Source of the DNA: Toxorhynchites rutilus septentrionalis
Lineage: Eukaryota; Arthropoda; Insecta; Diptera; Culicidae
DNA: 64,000 bases
Assembly: GCF_029784135.1 (NCBI RefSeq)
Contig: NC_073746.1
Location: 68,140,763-68,204,762 of the forward strand
Reading direction: 5' to 3'
Below the pieces are notes generated by a model. The model worked only from the letters and a program-made list of their open reading frames with translations, ran no database searches and was not told where the DNA came from. The position numbers and the translations under genes are program-made. The first letter of the stretch is position 1. The number at the start of each line of letters is the position of its first letter. Shown in pieces: positions 11,601-22,891 of the stretch.

Positions 11601-12830
11601 AACGTTTCTTGTCGAAGAAACTCTCTTAAGTGGACAATTACTGTTGAAGACAGAAACTATCGTATCATTTAATTCTTTTGAAGTTGATTCGAGTTGTTGA
11701 ATCGACCTTATTCTTGTGTTAAGAGTTTCTGACTCGAGTTCAAGTGAATATCGTTCCCAGTTGGTTTTTCTTGGATCACGATATTCTCTCTGTACTGTCA
11801 AGCCACCATCCCATTCGAAGATAATGTGTCTGTGATCAGACAGACGCCTCTTCCGAAACGTGCCAGTTGTGTATTTTCGAAGAAATTACCGGACTGCACA
11901 GTGTTAGGTCCAGGACTTCTTGTCTGATAGCGTTTATAAACGTTGGTTCATTGCCTATATTGGCAATGTCAATGTTGTTTGAAGAGAGAAATTCTAAAAG
12001 ACAGTCACCTCGACTGTTTATGTCAGTACTACCCCACAAAGTGTGATGAACATTGGCATCACAGCCGATGATGAAGTCTTTTTTGATTTCTCTGCAATAA
12101 TTTACGAACGCCGCAACCTCTTGGGGAGGTGCCTCAGGTACGTCACCAGGGAAATAAGCCGACGCAATTATTATGTCGGATCTTCCCTTGGCGGTTGGTA
12201 TCTCAACTCTGATCGCGACGATGTCCCTTTGAATGAACTCTGTTATAGGAAAGCATTTAATATTTGCTTTCACTAGAACAGCAGTTCTTGGGGAGTCATG
12301 CTTGTCGTCGTAGAATAACTTGCATGAACCAGTATGAATACCAAGTATTCTTCCTTTGTGGACCCAAGGCTCTTGAATTAAAGCTAAATCCATAGCGTCT
12401 TCAATAAACCTCCTAGACAGCACGCTAGATGCTGCTTTAGCGTGATGGAGATTTATATTTGCAGAACCTTAGTGTTCTGCGTTATTTTCGACCGCTCGTT
12501 TTGTTCATTTGGATGTGGATTATTCATAGAAGTCCCACGAGTCTCTCGGTAAAAAAAGGTCCACTGCATCAGTGACCGGCTTAATGCAGCAAGGGCAGAC
12601 GATACTGTGGAGGGAGCCCTGGTTCTCCACAGGCTCCGTTAACGGCAAGGTTTAAAACCCCCCCTACCATTCATCCCTCGGCACGGGTCGCTTCACACCT
12701 TGGTTTAGGGGTTTATCCATTACTTCCTTTCCATAATAACCATGGATAACAGCTATTACAACCATCCTCCTTTTCTGGGGCTTTGGACCCACTGCTCTGG
12801 TTTCTCAATAATTTCAGGTTCTTATTCGGA
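8690..12830 (-). mobile_element. LOA-like LINE with nearly complete ORF2
   Basis: Endonuclease, reverse transcriptase, RNase H and a C-terminal Cys/His cluster occur in that order on the - strand. This EN-RT-RNase H layout, and the WWNKRLERLRKTARKLF connector, resemble the LOA/R1 side of the LINE tree (mosquito Lian type); clade placement is by motif memory only. About 300 bp upstream of ORF2 (12528-12830) may be the end of ORF1 or a 5' UTR. The 3' border near 8690 is approximate. Confidence 0.8.
8802..12527 (-). pseudogene. LOA-like ORF2 polyprotein, two frameshifts
   Basis: A plausible start ATG is at 12525-12527 (MNNPHPNEQNERSK). The frame shifts near 12460, just at the start of the endonuclease (LQINLHHAKAAS region), and again near 11850, inside the SDH motif. 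Between them the endonuclease shows LIQEPWVHKGR, CDANVHHTLWGS and LDLTLCSP. The 999-codon remainder has the RT with GFADDLF, then RNase H residues in FYTDGSK, FQAEVAA, IFSDSQAA and IPGHCGIEGNEQAD, then CRFCNAESEISEHLLC. Only the two small shifts break it, so the copy is young. Confidence 0.85.
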
Positions 12831-12837
12831 CATGCTA

Positions 12838-13360
12838 TTATTGAGATCCGTCATTCGCAGGCGGAGTTTCTGAAGTTACATCCGAAATAATAAAATATGG
12901 GTTAGGGTGCCAATGAAAATGGTCATCTCTAATTTCAAAAAGATACCTCATAATGTTCACCACATCGAAAAAACACCCTATGCCAAATATCTGCTCAATC
13001 GGACTTAAGGGAGAGTGGCGCAAAGCGGTCAACGTTTGAGTTTTTTGAAAATCGAAAAATCACTCAAGGGGGGAGTAAAGGAAATTTGGGTTTTCGAATT
13101 TTTTGTTTCTGATGCCAAATGTCTTAAAATTGCATGAAACGTCGAGATCTAGTGTCACCTCGAAAAATTTTTTTGTCAAAAATCGGCACTCTGGGACTTT
13201 TTTTTCGGCATGCGAAACTTACAGTATGGTTTAGGATGCCAATAGAAATAGTTATCTCTATTTTTCATTCGGAACTTGCTAAGAAATGTTGATTTGCAAG
13301 ATAATATACCCTATGTAAAATATTAGCTCATTCGTACTTCATTTACTGGTGTCGCAGACG
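12838..13360 (+). repeat. Dispersed repeat, about two tandem units
   Basis: Two related blocks begin near 12894 (GGTTAGGGTGCCAATGAAAA) and 13230 (GGTTTAGGATGCCAATAGAA). The first is the inverted copy of the repeat at 2641-3060. No coding potential. Confidence 0.6.
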
Positions 13361-13626
13361 TTAAAATTAGAGTTTTGACGTAGGACTACGTCTTTCATTT
13401 CTATACCGGGGTGTAAAATCAAAGTTTCGAAAACGAAAGCGTTACGCCGGAGACCGAGATTTTGAGCGTTAATAGCTCCTAAACAACTGAACGAAATGGT
13501 ACGATAAACACTTCATTCGAAAGATAAAATGTCTACGCGTTATATATTTGTTACTTTTTAATCCAAATACTTGTTTCAATAGTCTTAAAATTGCTTTCAA
13601 AACAGGCTATTGAAATCACCAATCGG

Positions 13627-13662
13627 TATATAAGCGAGCGCCGCTCGGAAATCCACTCAGTT
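13627..13662 (+). promoter_or_regulatory. TATA + Inr core promoter in repeat copy 1
   Basis: TATATAAG at 13627-13634 and TCAGTT at 13657-13662 put the presumed +1 adenine 32 bp from the TATA start, as in insect RNA polymerase II promoters. The block, including the GC-rich spacer, is conserved at 14961-14996 and 57551-57586. Confidence 0.55.
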
Positions 13663-14394
13663 ATAATTGAACAGCGATTGGGGCATGTTGTCGCTGTTGT
13701 GGTGAAGCTCTTCGTTTACCATGAAAGCGCGGATGAACGGTGTCACCAAGAGCCTGTGCACCTTAGGCCAGAAGGGAATCTATCAGGAGGAGAATGATGC
13801 CACAAACGGTTCCCCAGCAAAACTCTAGCAAATAAATTTTTTATCTGGATCTTCAATATTGGTTGCTTCGTGAAATTTCATATTTCAATTCCAATCGTTC
13901 ATTGAGAACAATTTAGCACAAGTGTGAGTATAAAATTGTATATGGTGGCAGTTTTGTTGAAAATGACTTGATATATGAAACGATCTATTTCAATTTTCAT
14001 AAATAAAAACCAAGGTTTGTTCCACTCGAAAACGGGTCGTTAGGTTTAAGCATGCTGTGTTCATTTTTACCCAAGGAAAGTTAATACGGCAGAAAAATTG
14101 GAAAAATGAAGAAATATTAGAAAAAGTGATTTCCCATATGCTCTACATATAGTATTAGGTGTTGTTGTCCAATTAAAATTCGCATTGGATTGAATAAACA
14201 CTCAGGAAGTAAAAAATATAAAAGAAAATTACCTTTCCCATTTCAAATATGTTTTCTCTATATTAAAGAAAAATTTATAATTGTGTTCGGTATTGGTAGT
14301 TATCTTATATTGATGAGTTCCACTTCGGTATCTTTTATCTGATACGCACCATCCAACCAATTAACAAACAATACCCAACAACCAAAAAAAATGG

Positions 14395-14413
14395 CCATTT
14401 TCAGGGCAACCAA
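14395..14413 (+). other. Decayed histone-type 3' stem-loop
   Basis: GGCCATTTTCAGGGCAACC resembles the GGYYCTTYTNAGRRCC histone mRNA stem-loop with a broken right arm. It lies about 770 bp downstream of the TATA/Inr block on the same strand. Confidence 0.35.
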
Positions 14414-14727
14414 ATCATTATCAAAGAGTTTTACAATGTAAAAAAACAACAGATAGCCTAACGGAATCCTACGTCAACTATGCGGTCGTATCTCGGACAC
14501 GACCCTCCTGTGACTGTTTTTTGAATGTTTCGCACCTGAACACAATAATCAAGTTTTGGCTAGTTTTTCAAATGAAGATAGTTATTATATCCTACAATAT
14601 ATACTTCAATTCAACCGACTTCTTACATATCTCTGGAAAATGAGTGGTTCTATAGTTGTGAAACAAAGTGTATGAGTTATCCGTAGGGAAGTGGAAGGGC
14701 TGCCTCTTCAATAGGACTACGTAGGAT

Positions 14728-15713
14728 ACGTAGGACTACGTCTTTCATTTCTATACTGGGGTGTAAGTTCAAAGTTTCGAAAACGAAAGCGTTACGCCGG
14801 AGAACGAGATTTTGAGCGTTAATAGCTCCTAAACAACTGAACGAAATGGTATGATAAACACTTCATTCGAAAGACAAAATGTCTACGCGTTATATGCTTG
14901 TTACTTTTTGATCTAAAAACTAAAATTGCTTTCAAAACAGACTATTGAATCACTAATCGGTATATAAGCGAGTGCCACTCGGAAATCCACTCAGTTATTA
15001 TTGAGCAACGATTGAGGTACGATCTTTAGAATGGATGGATGTTTCCCTAACACAGACTTCAAAACAACGAAGCCTGGGGAAATCGACATTGCAAAATAGA
15101 AGGAAGTTGTGGGTACTTTTGTATTCGTTTGGTGTTTGCAAATTGGAATGTTTCCCTAACACATACTTCAAAATCATGAATGTGTTTTCCCAATACAGAT
15201 TCCGAAACCAAGAAGTTGGAAAAAGCGGCATTGCAAATCCATTCAAGTCGGCAATACTTTTATACCCCAAGCATTTTTACACTTCGGAATTCGTTTTGCT
15301 ATCACGGTCTATGAAAGCGGGTACAAATGCAACGCTTTGGCTCGATTATTCAAGACTGCATTGGAAGATATCTCTTCATTTCGCCAGCTCACTGAACTTC
15401 TACGCATATCGTTTGATGATTAGGCAAAATGTGGACAACTATTTGCTGCGATAACTACTACCATATTACATGAATTGACTTAAATTAGGATTTGTTTGCA
15501 ATTGAATTCGTGAATAGTTTCATTCATTCACTAGTTTTATCAATAGTTTAATCAATACACACAAAATATAGCTCTGCGCAGCGGCGATATCGTACCCAAT
15601 GAGGAACATTCGAGGTGAGATTATTGCTAATTGAAGAAATACAATTGATTACTAAGCCAACGGCAGTCCTACGTCAGCCTTACGGTTATAGCATAGGTAT
15701 AACCCATCCATAG
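14728..15713 (-). repeat. Palindrome-ended element, copy 2
   Basis: The left end has two overlapping palindromes (ACTACGTAGGATACGTAGG, 14717-14742). The right end has AGTCCTACGTCAGCC (15665) and a GGTTATA..TATAACC hairpin to about 15705, then a T-run. Left 280 bp match copy 1. The middle has two degenerate units of the 95-bp minisatellite (15043-15240), where short ORFs on both strands are by-products of the repeat. Confidence 0.75.
14961..14996 (+). promoter_or_regulatory. TATA + Inr core promoter in repeat copy 2
   Basis: TATATAAG 14961-14968 and TCAGTT 14991-14996; same 32-bp geometry as copy 1. Confidence 0.5.
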
Positions 15714-16403
15714 TTTTTGAATTGCGTAGAATAACCATCAGGGGCAGATATTTTAGCTAAGTGAATATACACGAATCTGATGGTCTCCTGAAAGTTCTTC
15801 CACTGAGTGAATTGATTCTTTGTCAGAACTTTTTGGTTGGGTGTTCCGAGTTGATCAAGTAAATGAACTTTCTTTTCCATCCAAATACACCTTCTAGCAA
15901 CTCATTGAGCCACAAGGAAGGATATTGAGGCTGCCTTCTTCCTAGGATCACCATTCCCCAATCTTCCAAGTGCTCATAGAGCTTCACGTCTTAGACGTAT
16001 GGTCTCTTTAACCTCTACGTTCCACCAAGGTCAATTGATGATGGGCGAATGTGAATGGGTGGCATCGTAGACATTATGTTATAGCTACGTTACGAATTGA
16101 AACGCATACAATGAGAAAATGAATTAAAAGTGTAAGGAATCGAAGTTGAGCAGGTCAGTTCTGAGGGGAGTATGAGAACGGCAATCATCTTTCACTCATA
16201 AAGCGTCCGACCAACGAACGGGAGATTCATTAATTTCTGTGTTGCACGGCGATCCTCAATCTATAAATGTATTTACATTGGTAAAAACAATTTTGCTGGA
16301 GTTTCCACATCAATCGTTATCGCTTAGAATAGTATTTAGCCAGATCGGTTCGTTGGTTACCTATTAGTACCGATCGGATGCTTTACCAAATTGCATCGGA
16401 AAA
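15714..16403. other. Upstream region of the first MMP gene
   Basis: No repeat or ORF recognised. TATAAAT at 16262-16268 is a weak TATA candidate about 140 bp before the ATG at 16404. No convincing Inr could be fixed. Confidence 0.35.
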
Positions 16404-18094
16404 ATGTTGAAGTTACTTGAAGTTACTGTTAGTGTTATGCTAGTGTTATACCAAGTTACAGTTCAAAGTGCTCCCACGACGTATAGTGCCAATATTTTCG
16501 TGAAAAAGAGCAATGTTTCAAAGAACGAAACATTGCCGGATCCAACGGCACCTTTAGTAATACCTAGCATATCGGAGAAGGATGCAACCGTGAGTTTTGA
16601 GAACAGCCAAAGCAAATTACTGTCTGTTTCATAATCCTTAATTTCCGATAGACTCTTCTCGACAACCTCGGATATACCGATGGCGTTGGTGCCCGATTCG
16701 GCGATTCGGATGAGTTTTCGCTAGACGAGGTAATTCTCAGTTTCCAGCGTGATAATGATTTGACGGAGACCGGTTCGTTGGATGATGAAACCAAATTGGC
16801 CATGGCAAGACCGCGTTGTGGGTGGAAGAAAAGTTCGCGAATGAACGGAGATACGATGAAATGGCGTAAACAATCAATCACATACAGAATTGATAATTTT
16901 CCGCGGGGAAAAAGTTCGGCTCCAGTGCAAGCGGCACTGGCGAAAGCTTTTGGAGAATGGAGTAAAATTACAAATTTGGACTTTACGGAAGTGACGGATC
17001 GTAGGGCTGATATTCACATAAGTTTTGCAAGACGAGTTCATGAGCTCGAGGGGGAATCTTGCGTCTTTGATGACCCTAGAACGCTAGCCCATGCGTTTTT
17101 CCCAGAAATCGGAGATATCCATTTCAACAGTAACTATTACTTCGACGGTGGCTCGTCTATAGATGATTTTCTCGACACGGCACTCCACGAAATTGGTCAT
17201 TCACTTGGACTGGAACACATCAACTCCAGGGCGTCACTAATGCATCCGACACAGACCGCCCAGTTCAACAAACCGCAGCCGATTGATGTACAGGTAGGCG
17301 GAATGCAATAATAAGCAATAAGGCAGGTATTTCAAATGTGGTTATACATTATAGCGAATCCAAGCCCTGTATGGAGCTCGAAGGGGAAGAAGTTCTACTG
17401 TTAGACCCAACCCGACGAATGATTCAGGCGAAGCGGAAGGCTTCTCTTCTACTAACAATAACCCTTCTAATGAGTGTTTGTCGAAAATCGATGCGGGAGT
17501 TGACGACATCGATGGCAATGCTTACATTCTGTCCGGAGACAATTATTACGTGTTGAACGGTGGAAGTCCTTCGGATGCTGCCCCGATCTCCAGTAAATGG
17601 CCGGGTCTCCCAGGTTGGCAGGATTTACTTTTGAAGTATTTACTTTTTCCATATCTATCCACCTTCAACCAGGTAACATTGACGCCGCTTTCCGCTTCAA
17701 AGACGGACGGACCTACTTCTTCAAACGGGACAAATTTTGGCGCTTCACGGGTAACCGAATGGACGCTGGCTATCCGCGATTGATCAGTTCAGGATTTCCC
17801 GGGGTGCCGAACAATATCGACGCCATTCTGATCGACGGAGCTGGTGATATATTTGCCTTCAAAGGTGACACAATGTGGGTCTATGATCCAAGCCTTAAAA
17901 ACGTGAAGAACATCATGACCATCGGAACGGTCGGAATGGGTTTGCCAAGTAACGTCGATGGAGCGCTGGATACTGATACAATGGTTATCGTGTTTAAAGG
18001 TGATGCGTACTACGTGCTGCAGGATGGCGAGTTTCAAATGAGAAGACATAATTGGTTTCAATGTGGAAGACGGATGAATAATTTTTGGGGATGA
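16404..18094 (+). CDS. Secreted matrix metalloproteinase (MMP paralogue 1)
   Basis: Zinc endopeptidase of the extracellular matrix (M10A family). I infer four exons: 16404-16589, 16652-17293, 17355-17613 and 17673-18094, with GT-AG introns of 59-62 bp and a 502-residue product. Order: signal peptide (1 to about 22); prodomain with cysteine switch PRCG (Cys118); catalytic domain with HEIGHSLGLEH (His241, Glu242, His245, His251) and Met259; a Ser/Thr/Asn-rich hinge; hemopexin-like domain bracketed by Cys317 and Cys493. No furin site or membrane anchor is visible, so it is probably secreted as a zymogen. The canonical PRCGxxD is PRCGWKK, and the HGDxxPFDG structural loop is replaced by HELEGESCVFDD with a new Cys199. 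Introns 1 and 2 align with those of the paralogues. The frame is intact across all exons. Confidence 0.88.
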
Positions 18095-18424
18095 GTGTAA
18101 TTTTTTATGAGATTTGCGTCAGTTGAGTGTCTTGTGATTCAAGTATTAATAACACCTAGTTAACACAAAACGTAACTTTTGAATGTGAAAGAAAGCTATA
18201 AAACACAGTTGTATCGATACAAATTCTATTGAGTACATCGTTTTTTGTTTCTTTTTCCTTCTATCAAAACAATTTTAATTGAAAAGTAGAAGCATTCCCA
18301 AAAGGGATCGATTATGGAGGGACATGTGTGGTTGATCTCATATCTTTGGACACCATTACACGGTCGTGTTCGAACATTAACGATGCTCAAGGCTTCAAGA
18401 GTTTGTCGTGAGGCTCGGAAAAGA
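18095..18424 (+). other. 3' flank of MMP paralogue 1
   Basis: No canonical AATAAA was found; AATAAC (18149) and CTATAAAAC (18196) are the nearest candidates. Repeat sequence begins at about 18425. Confidence 0.3.
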
Positions 18425-18432
18425 AAAAAAAA

Positions 18433-19848
18433 TATAGAAGGTTGTGTCCAAGACACGACTGCATTGTTAACGTAGAACTACGCTGTTATTTTGTTCAAGT
18501 CACTTGTTTATAACTTCGGATATTATTTTAGAATGCTGCGAAATTTTAGAAATAACTGTTTAGTAGAATGGTTTGGTCGCCCTGAAATGGTTTTTTTTTA
18601 TTGCAGAATCAGTTGACGATAATTGATTGATGATTCATTCTTGCCCTCACAGAACAATCTGATCGCATGTCGCACTTTGCTTCATGTCAATGCATTGAAA
18701 ATTTACCTCGAACGCTATTCCGGTATCCTTTTGCAATACACTCGGTGATTATATACTTGTTGCACCTGCACCATTATTCCACATCTCATAACTACATCAA
18801 TCTTTCTTTGGCACCTAATGAAAACAACAACAATGGCACAACTTGCAAGTATCAAATACCATGCTACATGTTTTTTTTAGTATTGTCTTAGTGGAATCGC
18901 ACCTCTAGACATCGTTCGTACAACGAAAACCAATCAGCACCAAACAAGCGTTCAACATAGCATGCATACAGAGCCATACATTGGTGACTTGAAGTGACTA
19001 AGGCAAAGCAGAAGCCGAAGTAGATACAAATGGGGTTTTAGCGACGCGAAGATGTGCTATTTGTACAAACGGGCTATGAAGCACGCACGTACGCACACAA
19101 AGCCATGTATCGATGGCTAGAAGCAACTAAGTATACGCGCATTTATTTTCGCTTTGGGCTCTTCTCAACAGAAGCCCTTTCTATTAATATTTCCTTTCTA
19201 GATTAGCTTAGATTCATCATCCTCGGTGGAGATAGTTTTGGTACTGTCATGCGAAACCAAATCACACACAAAATTCCGGAACAATTATTTTCTTGGTGAG
19301 CCGATGATAGTCTAGTTTGATAATTCCCCACACAATTGTGTAGTTCAGAAATTTAATGGAATGGAGTCAGTTGTAATGGTGACGCAAAACAAGGAAGCAC
19401 AAGCGATGGTCATTGCTTCGTATCTAGAACGATACTGAAAGTTTGTCTCAGTGAGATTCAATATTTATGCTGTAGGCAAAAATTCCCCTTCGTTCTACTT
19501 CTTCTTCTTCTTTTCTTTGTTCACGGAGACTTTAAATCATTCCCCTTCGTTGATAATCGATAAGTTGCTCGTTATTGACGACATGGATAGGGAAGCTCAC
19601 AAATGAGCAGAACAAATGTATGGGAAAATGGAAATTTTTCTAGTATTCATCAATTTAAACCGTTTACACATCAGGGGATTGTAGTATATAGCTTCAAAAA
19701 CAAATCTAAGGGAATTTCCGATTCGTTTGGTATGTATATCGTCAAATTCCGTTCGCGGCAAAAATAGTTATCAACGTTAACTTTATTTCATAAAATCGTG
19801 ACTTGTTATCTGATTTGACACCCTTAACGAAATACGTAGTTTTACGTC
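18433..19848 (+). repeat. Palindrome-ended element, 1.6-kb subfamily, copy C
   Basis: An A-run (18424-18432) is followed by the hairpin GGTTGTGTC..GACACGAC (18440-18459), GCATTGTTAACGTAGAAC, and a body matching 22892-24520 and (inverted) 50046-51702. Shared marks are GGTCGCCCTGAAATG, CTTTCTATTAATAT-type blocks and TTCCGATTCGTTTGGT near 19717. The end palindrome is degenerate (ACGTAGTTTTACGTC, to 19848). It lacks the SINE-like block of the other two copies. No ORF. Confidence 0.8.
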
Positions 19849-19855
19849 AAAAAAA

Positions 19856-20200
19856 TCACAGGCGGGCTGTATCCGAGACACGGTCGCATAGCTAACGTAG
19901 GATTCCGTTAGGCTATCTGTTGCATGCTGATTTTGAATATGTTTGAAAAATTGTTTTTGGACGGTGCGTATCACGATAGAAGCCGCCGAATTGAAATGAG
20001 ATCTGATGAAAACCGCTCTCTGTGACCCTGGACGAGATGGCTCGAGATGACTTGTGTTTGGGTACACTGTACACTTCGTAGTTGCTTGACCTTGACAAAG
20101 AATACACCAATTGACGCTTGGGAGTTGCAATCCACTTTCATTGTGTTGTAGTTTCGATGACTAGAGCTTTAAATAGTCAATAATACACGAACTGAGAATT
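19856..20200 (+). repeat. Truncated palindrome-family 5' end
   Basis: It starts directly after the A-run that closes copy C: TCACAGGCGGGCTGTATCC, a decayed hairpin, then AACGTAGGATTCCGTTAGGC. The next 160 bp (GACGGTGCGTATCACGATAG) match 54540-54600 in inverse orientation. Similarity fades by about 20200. Confidence 0.6.
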
Positions 20201-20449
20201 TCACGCATGGACCCTGTTCGCACCAGAATGAGCGACGCTACCCTACTCGCAGCAACAGCAGAAGAAATGGACTATGTCCACCAACAAAAGGGTGATTCTT
20301 TAATTGTTAATCGTTCTCTATCTCTCCCTACGTAACTTTGTTGCGATTCTCGGCCTTCGGTCTATAGCCTTTTGTTTTACCCTTCTATATAATCCCATAT
20401 GTATGATATGCGAATATAAAATTAGCTTTGAATTATTTGAAGAAGCACA

Positions 20450-21540
20450 AGTGCGTTTTACTCTCGTTCAATTCCCGAAAGTTTACCGGTCGTTTATCCG
20501 CCTTTGTGTACCGATTTTCGCGCTTTTCTTGGATCTCACGCTTCCAGACGCTTTGGTAGACCTCAAATCATACCGAGCATTGCTTTCCAGTGAACGCACA
20601 CAACGACTACAACATGCTAGTGAAGCAGTAACAAAATTCTACAGTCTGCAAAATTTCCAACGACGCTGACGCGACCTTTAGAGGGAATTAGGGAAAGGGA
20701 TAAAAATTTATCAAAATCTTTTAACCGATTCTATCAATGTAATTCTTGCTACTGAAACTAGCTGGAACGAACGAGGCGGAGAAATTTTTGGAAATAATTT
20801 CAACGTATTCCGGCATGACCGCAACTTATTGTTATCTCAGAAGAAGTCTAGAGGAGGGGTCCTCATTGCAAGTTTCATTTCTGAAGAACTTATAACCGAA
20901 AAACATAAAGAATTTGGGCATGTTTGGGCTAAATCATCTATAGCTGGCGAAGTACACATATTTGCTACCGTATGCAAACAAAAAGTCGTATGAATTATTT
21001 TTTCAAACGGCAAATCGAATTACAGAAAAACTAGAACCAGCAGTGAAATCGAATATCTATGGCGACTTCAATCAAAATAAAGTAGACTTCATTGAAGATA
21101 ACTATAATGAATGCATTCTACTTCCAGTCGTCGGGGAAAATGAAACCCTACATTATATATTTAACGAAATTGCACATCTCGGTCTTAATGAAATAAATCC
21201 CGTAAAAAATTCCCTAAATTATTATTTAGACCTGTTATTTACTAGCATCACCGACGACTTTTGTGTGAATTACTCTCTCTTTGGAAAAATGAAAAATTTC
21301 ACACAGCAATTGAATACTTGAAGCAATCAAACGTAGCCTACAAGCCATAGAATGGCAAACTTCATTGAACAGCGAACAAGATGTCAACTTATCCGTACAT
21401 ATTTAAAGAATAGAGAACATAAAACACATGAAAAAAAAATAGACAAAAGTAATCAAAATTTGCTAGAATATCAGAATATTTCCAAAGAACTAAGTTTGGC
21501 CATAAAAAGTGCACACAAATAGTATAATAGAAAGGTTGAA
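20450..21540 (+). pseudogene. Relic of a LINE endonuclease
   Basis: The conceptual translation has VILATETSWNERGGEIFG (the ET of the LINE endonuclease), SRGGVLIA, then in the next frame YGDFNQNKVDF (GDFN motif) and LNYYLDLLFTSITDDF (the DLLF/V block). Weak upstream coding similarity (20510-20670) may be the region before the endonuclease. Frameshifts near 20960 and 21290 and stops beyond 21330 show decay. No RT domain follows. The clade cannot be called. Confidence 0.65.
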
Positions 21541-21549
21541 ACTGAGTAA

Positions 21550-21910
21550 AATCATGAGTATCAAATCAAAGGGCTTGGATAGTCGAATACAGCTATTTAT
21601 GAAAAATGCAAATCCAAAATGGCCGCCACCACAAAATGGCGCAGTATACATTTTTTTCTAAAACATATCAATATGGGTATCAGATGAAAGTGCTATTAGA
21701 ACGTAGCAGATCATGAAAAATCCAAATCCAAGATGGCCGCAGATGGCCCCCCCAATTACTTTTTTGACCTGTTTGTATGTATATTTGAATGTCTGTGGGG
21801 TAGGTACCATGTATTTTTGCAATCCCCTCGATATCGGTATTAAATTAAATGATTTGACTAATAGAATACAGTACATCATAAAAATATTCCGAGGAAAATT
21901 AGGTAAGAAA
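21550..21910 (+). repeat. Interspersed repeat with internal periodicity
   Basis: Blocks such as AAATCCAAAATGGCCGCC and CAATATGGGTATCAGATGAA recur here and at 25120-25350, each more than once per locus. Non-coding. Confidence 0.6.
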
Positions 21911-22883
21911 TAAAAAAATAAAAAAAAAGTTGAATGATTTTATTAGAGAAATATGCTAATGATACAAATAATGTACTAAAAACTAGAAAATAAAATAGAT
22001 AAAAAAACATTTTAAGTTAAACGGTTTCATTGTGATTAAACATAAAAATTATATGTGTTATCACTGTTATCATATCCCTTCCTACATTATTCAAGGACAT
22101 TGATGAGACTAAAATGTGGTTATGTATTATGTAACGTGCAATCTGTGATTTGAATAATCAAACGTTGGATTCTTAATTACTTGACAACTGCTCTGTACGT
22201 GATGGCGAAACTTTCGCTGAGTCACCCAGAAATATGCGTCCTCCTAAATGCTGAAGCTCGAGTTATGCGTAAAGACAAGACGCGCGCGGCGCTCCTTCTC
22301 AAGCGTCCGTTCCTTCGCGTTACTAAGGTAGTAATAAACATGGGTAGTGATGTCCGCTAATCGTTCGATTAATCGATCAATCGAATACTTTCTACAAAAA
22401 TCGATTCTTATTTGAACGAATACTGTGCAACCAACAATCGAACGAACGAACAATTCACGTCGATTAATCGATCCAAATTCAGAGTAAAAACGAAGGTAGG
22501 ACTTCTGCAGTTTTCATTGTTAAAGAGGTGTTTTGAATATATTGAATTAACAATGTAGTGGCTAATTCGACCTAGTAATCGCCCTATGTTGCATGTTTTT
22601 GTCAGTGGTCATTGCTTTGTCATTCATAACTTTGTTTCATCAACTTTTTAGTTCAGAATGTTTTTTGATAGTAATAGAAATTGAATGTGAGTGAAAAAAA
22701 TACTAAAATTCGCTGGGCAGTAAATGAGAAACTGCAGTTTTTTTTAATTTTTTTTAACCATTTGATTCATTCTCTTCTTTGCGATACAACAGGTTATGAT
22801 AGGGTCATAATAAAGGCATCTTTGAAAAAACTCTCCCTAAATCATCAAAATTATATCTAAAAAATTGCGGGTCGGAAAAATTT
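21911..22883. other. AT-rich stretch without genes
   Basis: About 60 bp at 22060-22120 (TATCCCTTCCTACATTATTC, GAGACTAAAATG) match one arm of the inverted repeat at 25850-26057. The ATTAATCGAT-rich stretch at 22360-22470 is imperfectly palindromic. Nothing else was recognised. Confidence 0.5.
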
Positions 22884-22891
22884 AAAAAAAA

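Larger units (their letters stand above)
13377..14516 (-). repeat. Palindrome-ended element, copy 1 (promoter-bearing)
   Basis: The end palindrome GACGTAGGACTACGTC (13377-13392) is preceded by a T-run. The opposite end has GGAATCCTACGTCAACTATG near 14463, a GGTCGTATC..GGACACGACC hairpin (14484-14504) and a closing T-run at 14517. The first 450 bp match 57301-57770 and 14728-15010; the second half matches 53980-54803 and, inverted, 45840-46380. So it is a mosaic of two subfamilies. Confidence 0.75.

Noticed and set aside
16404..18094. MMP paralogue 1 as a frameshifted pseudogene
   Set aside because: The apparent frame changes fall exactly at GT-AG introns of about 60 bp, in positions shared with the paralogues.
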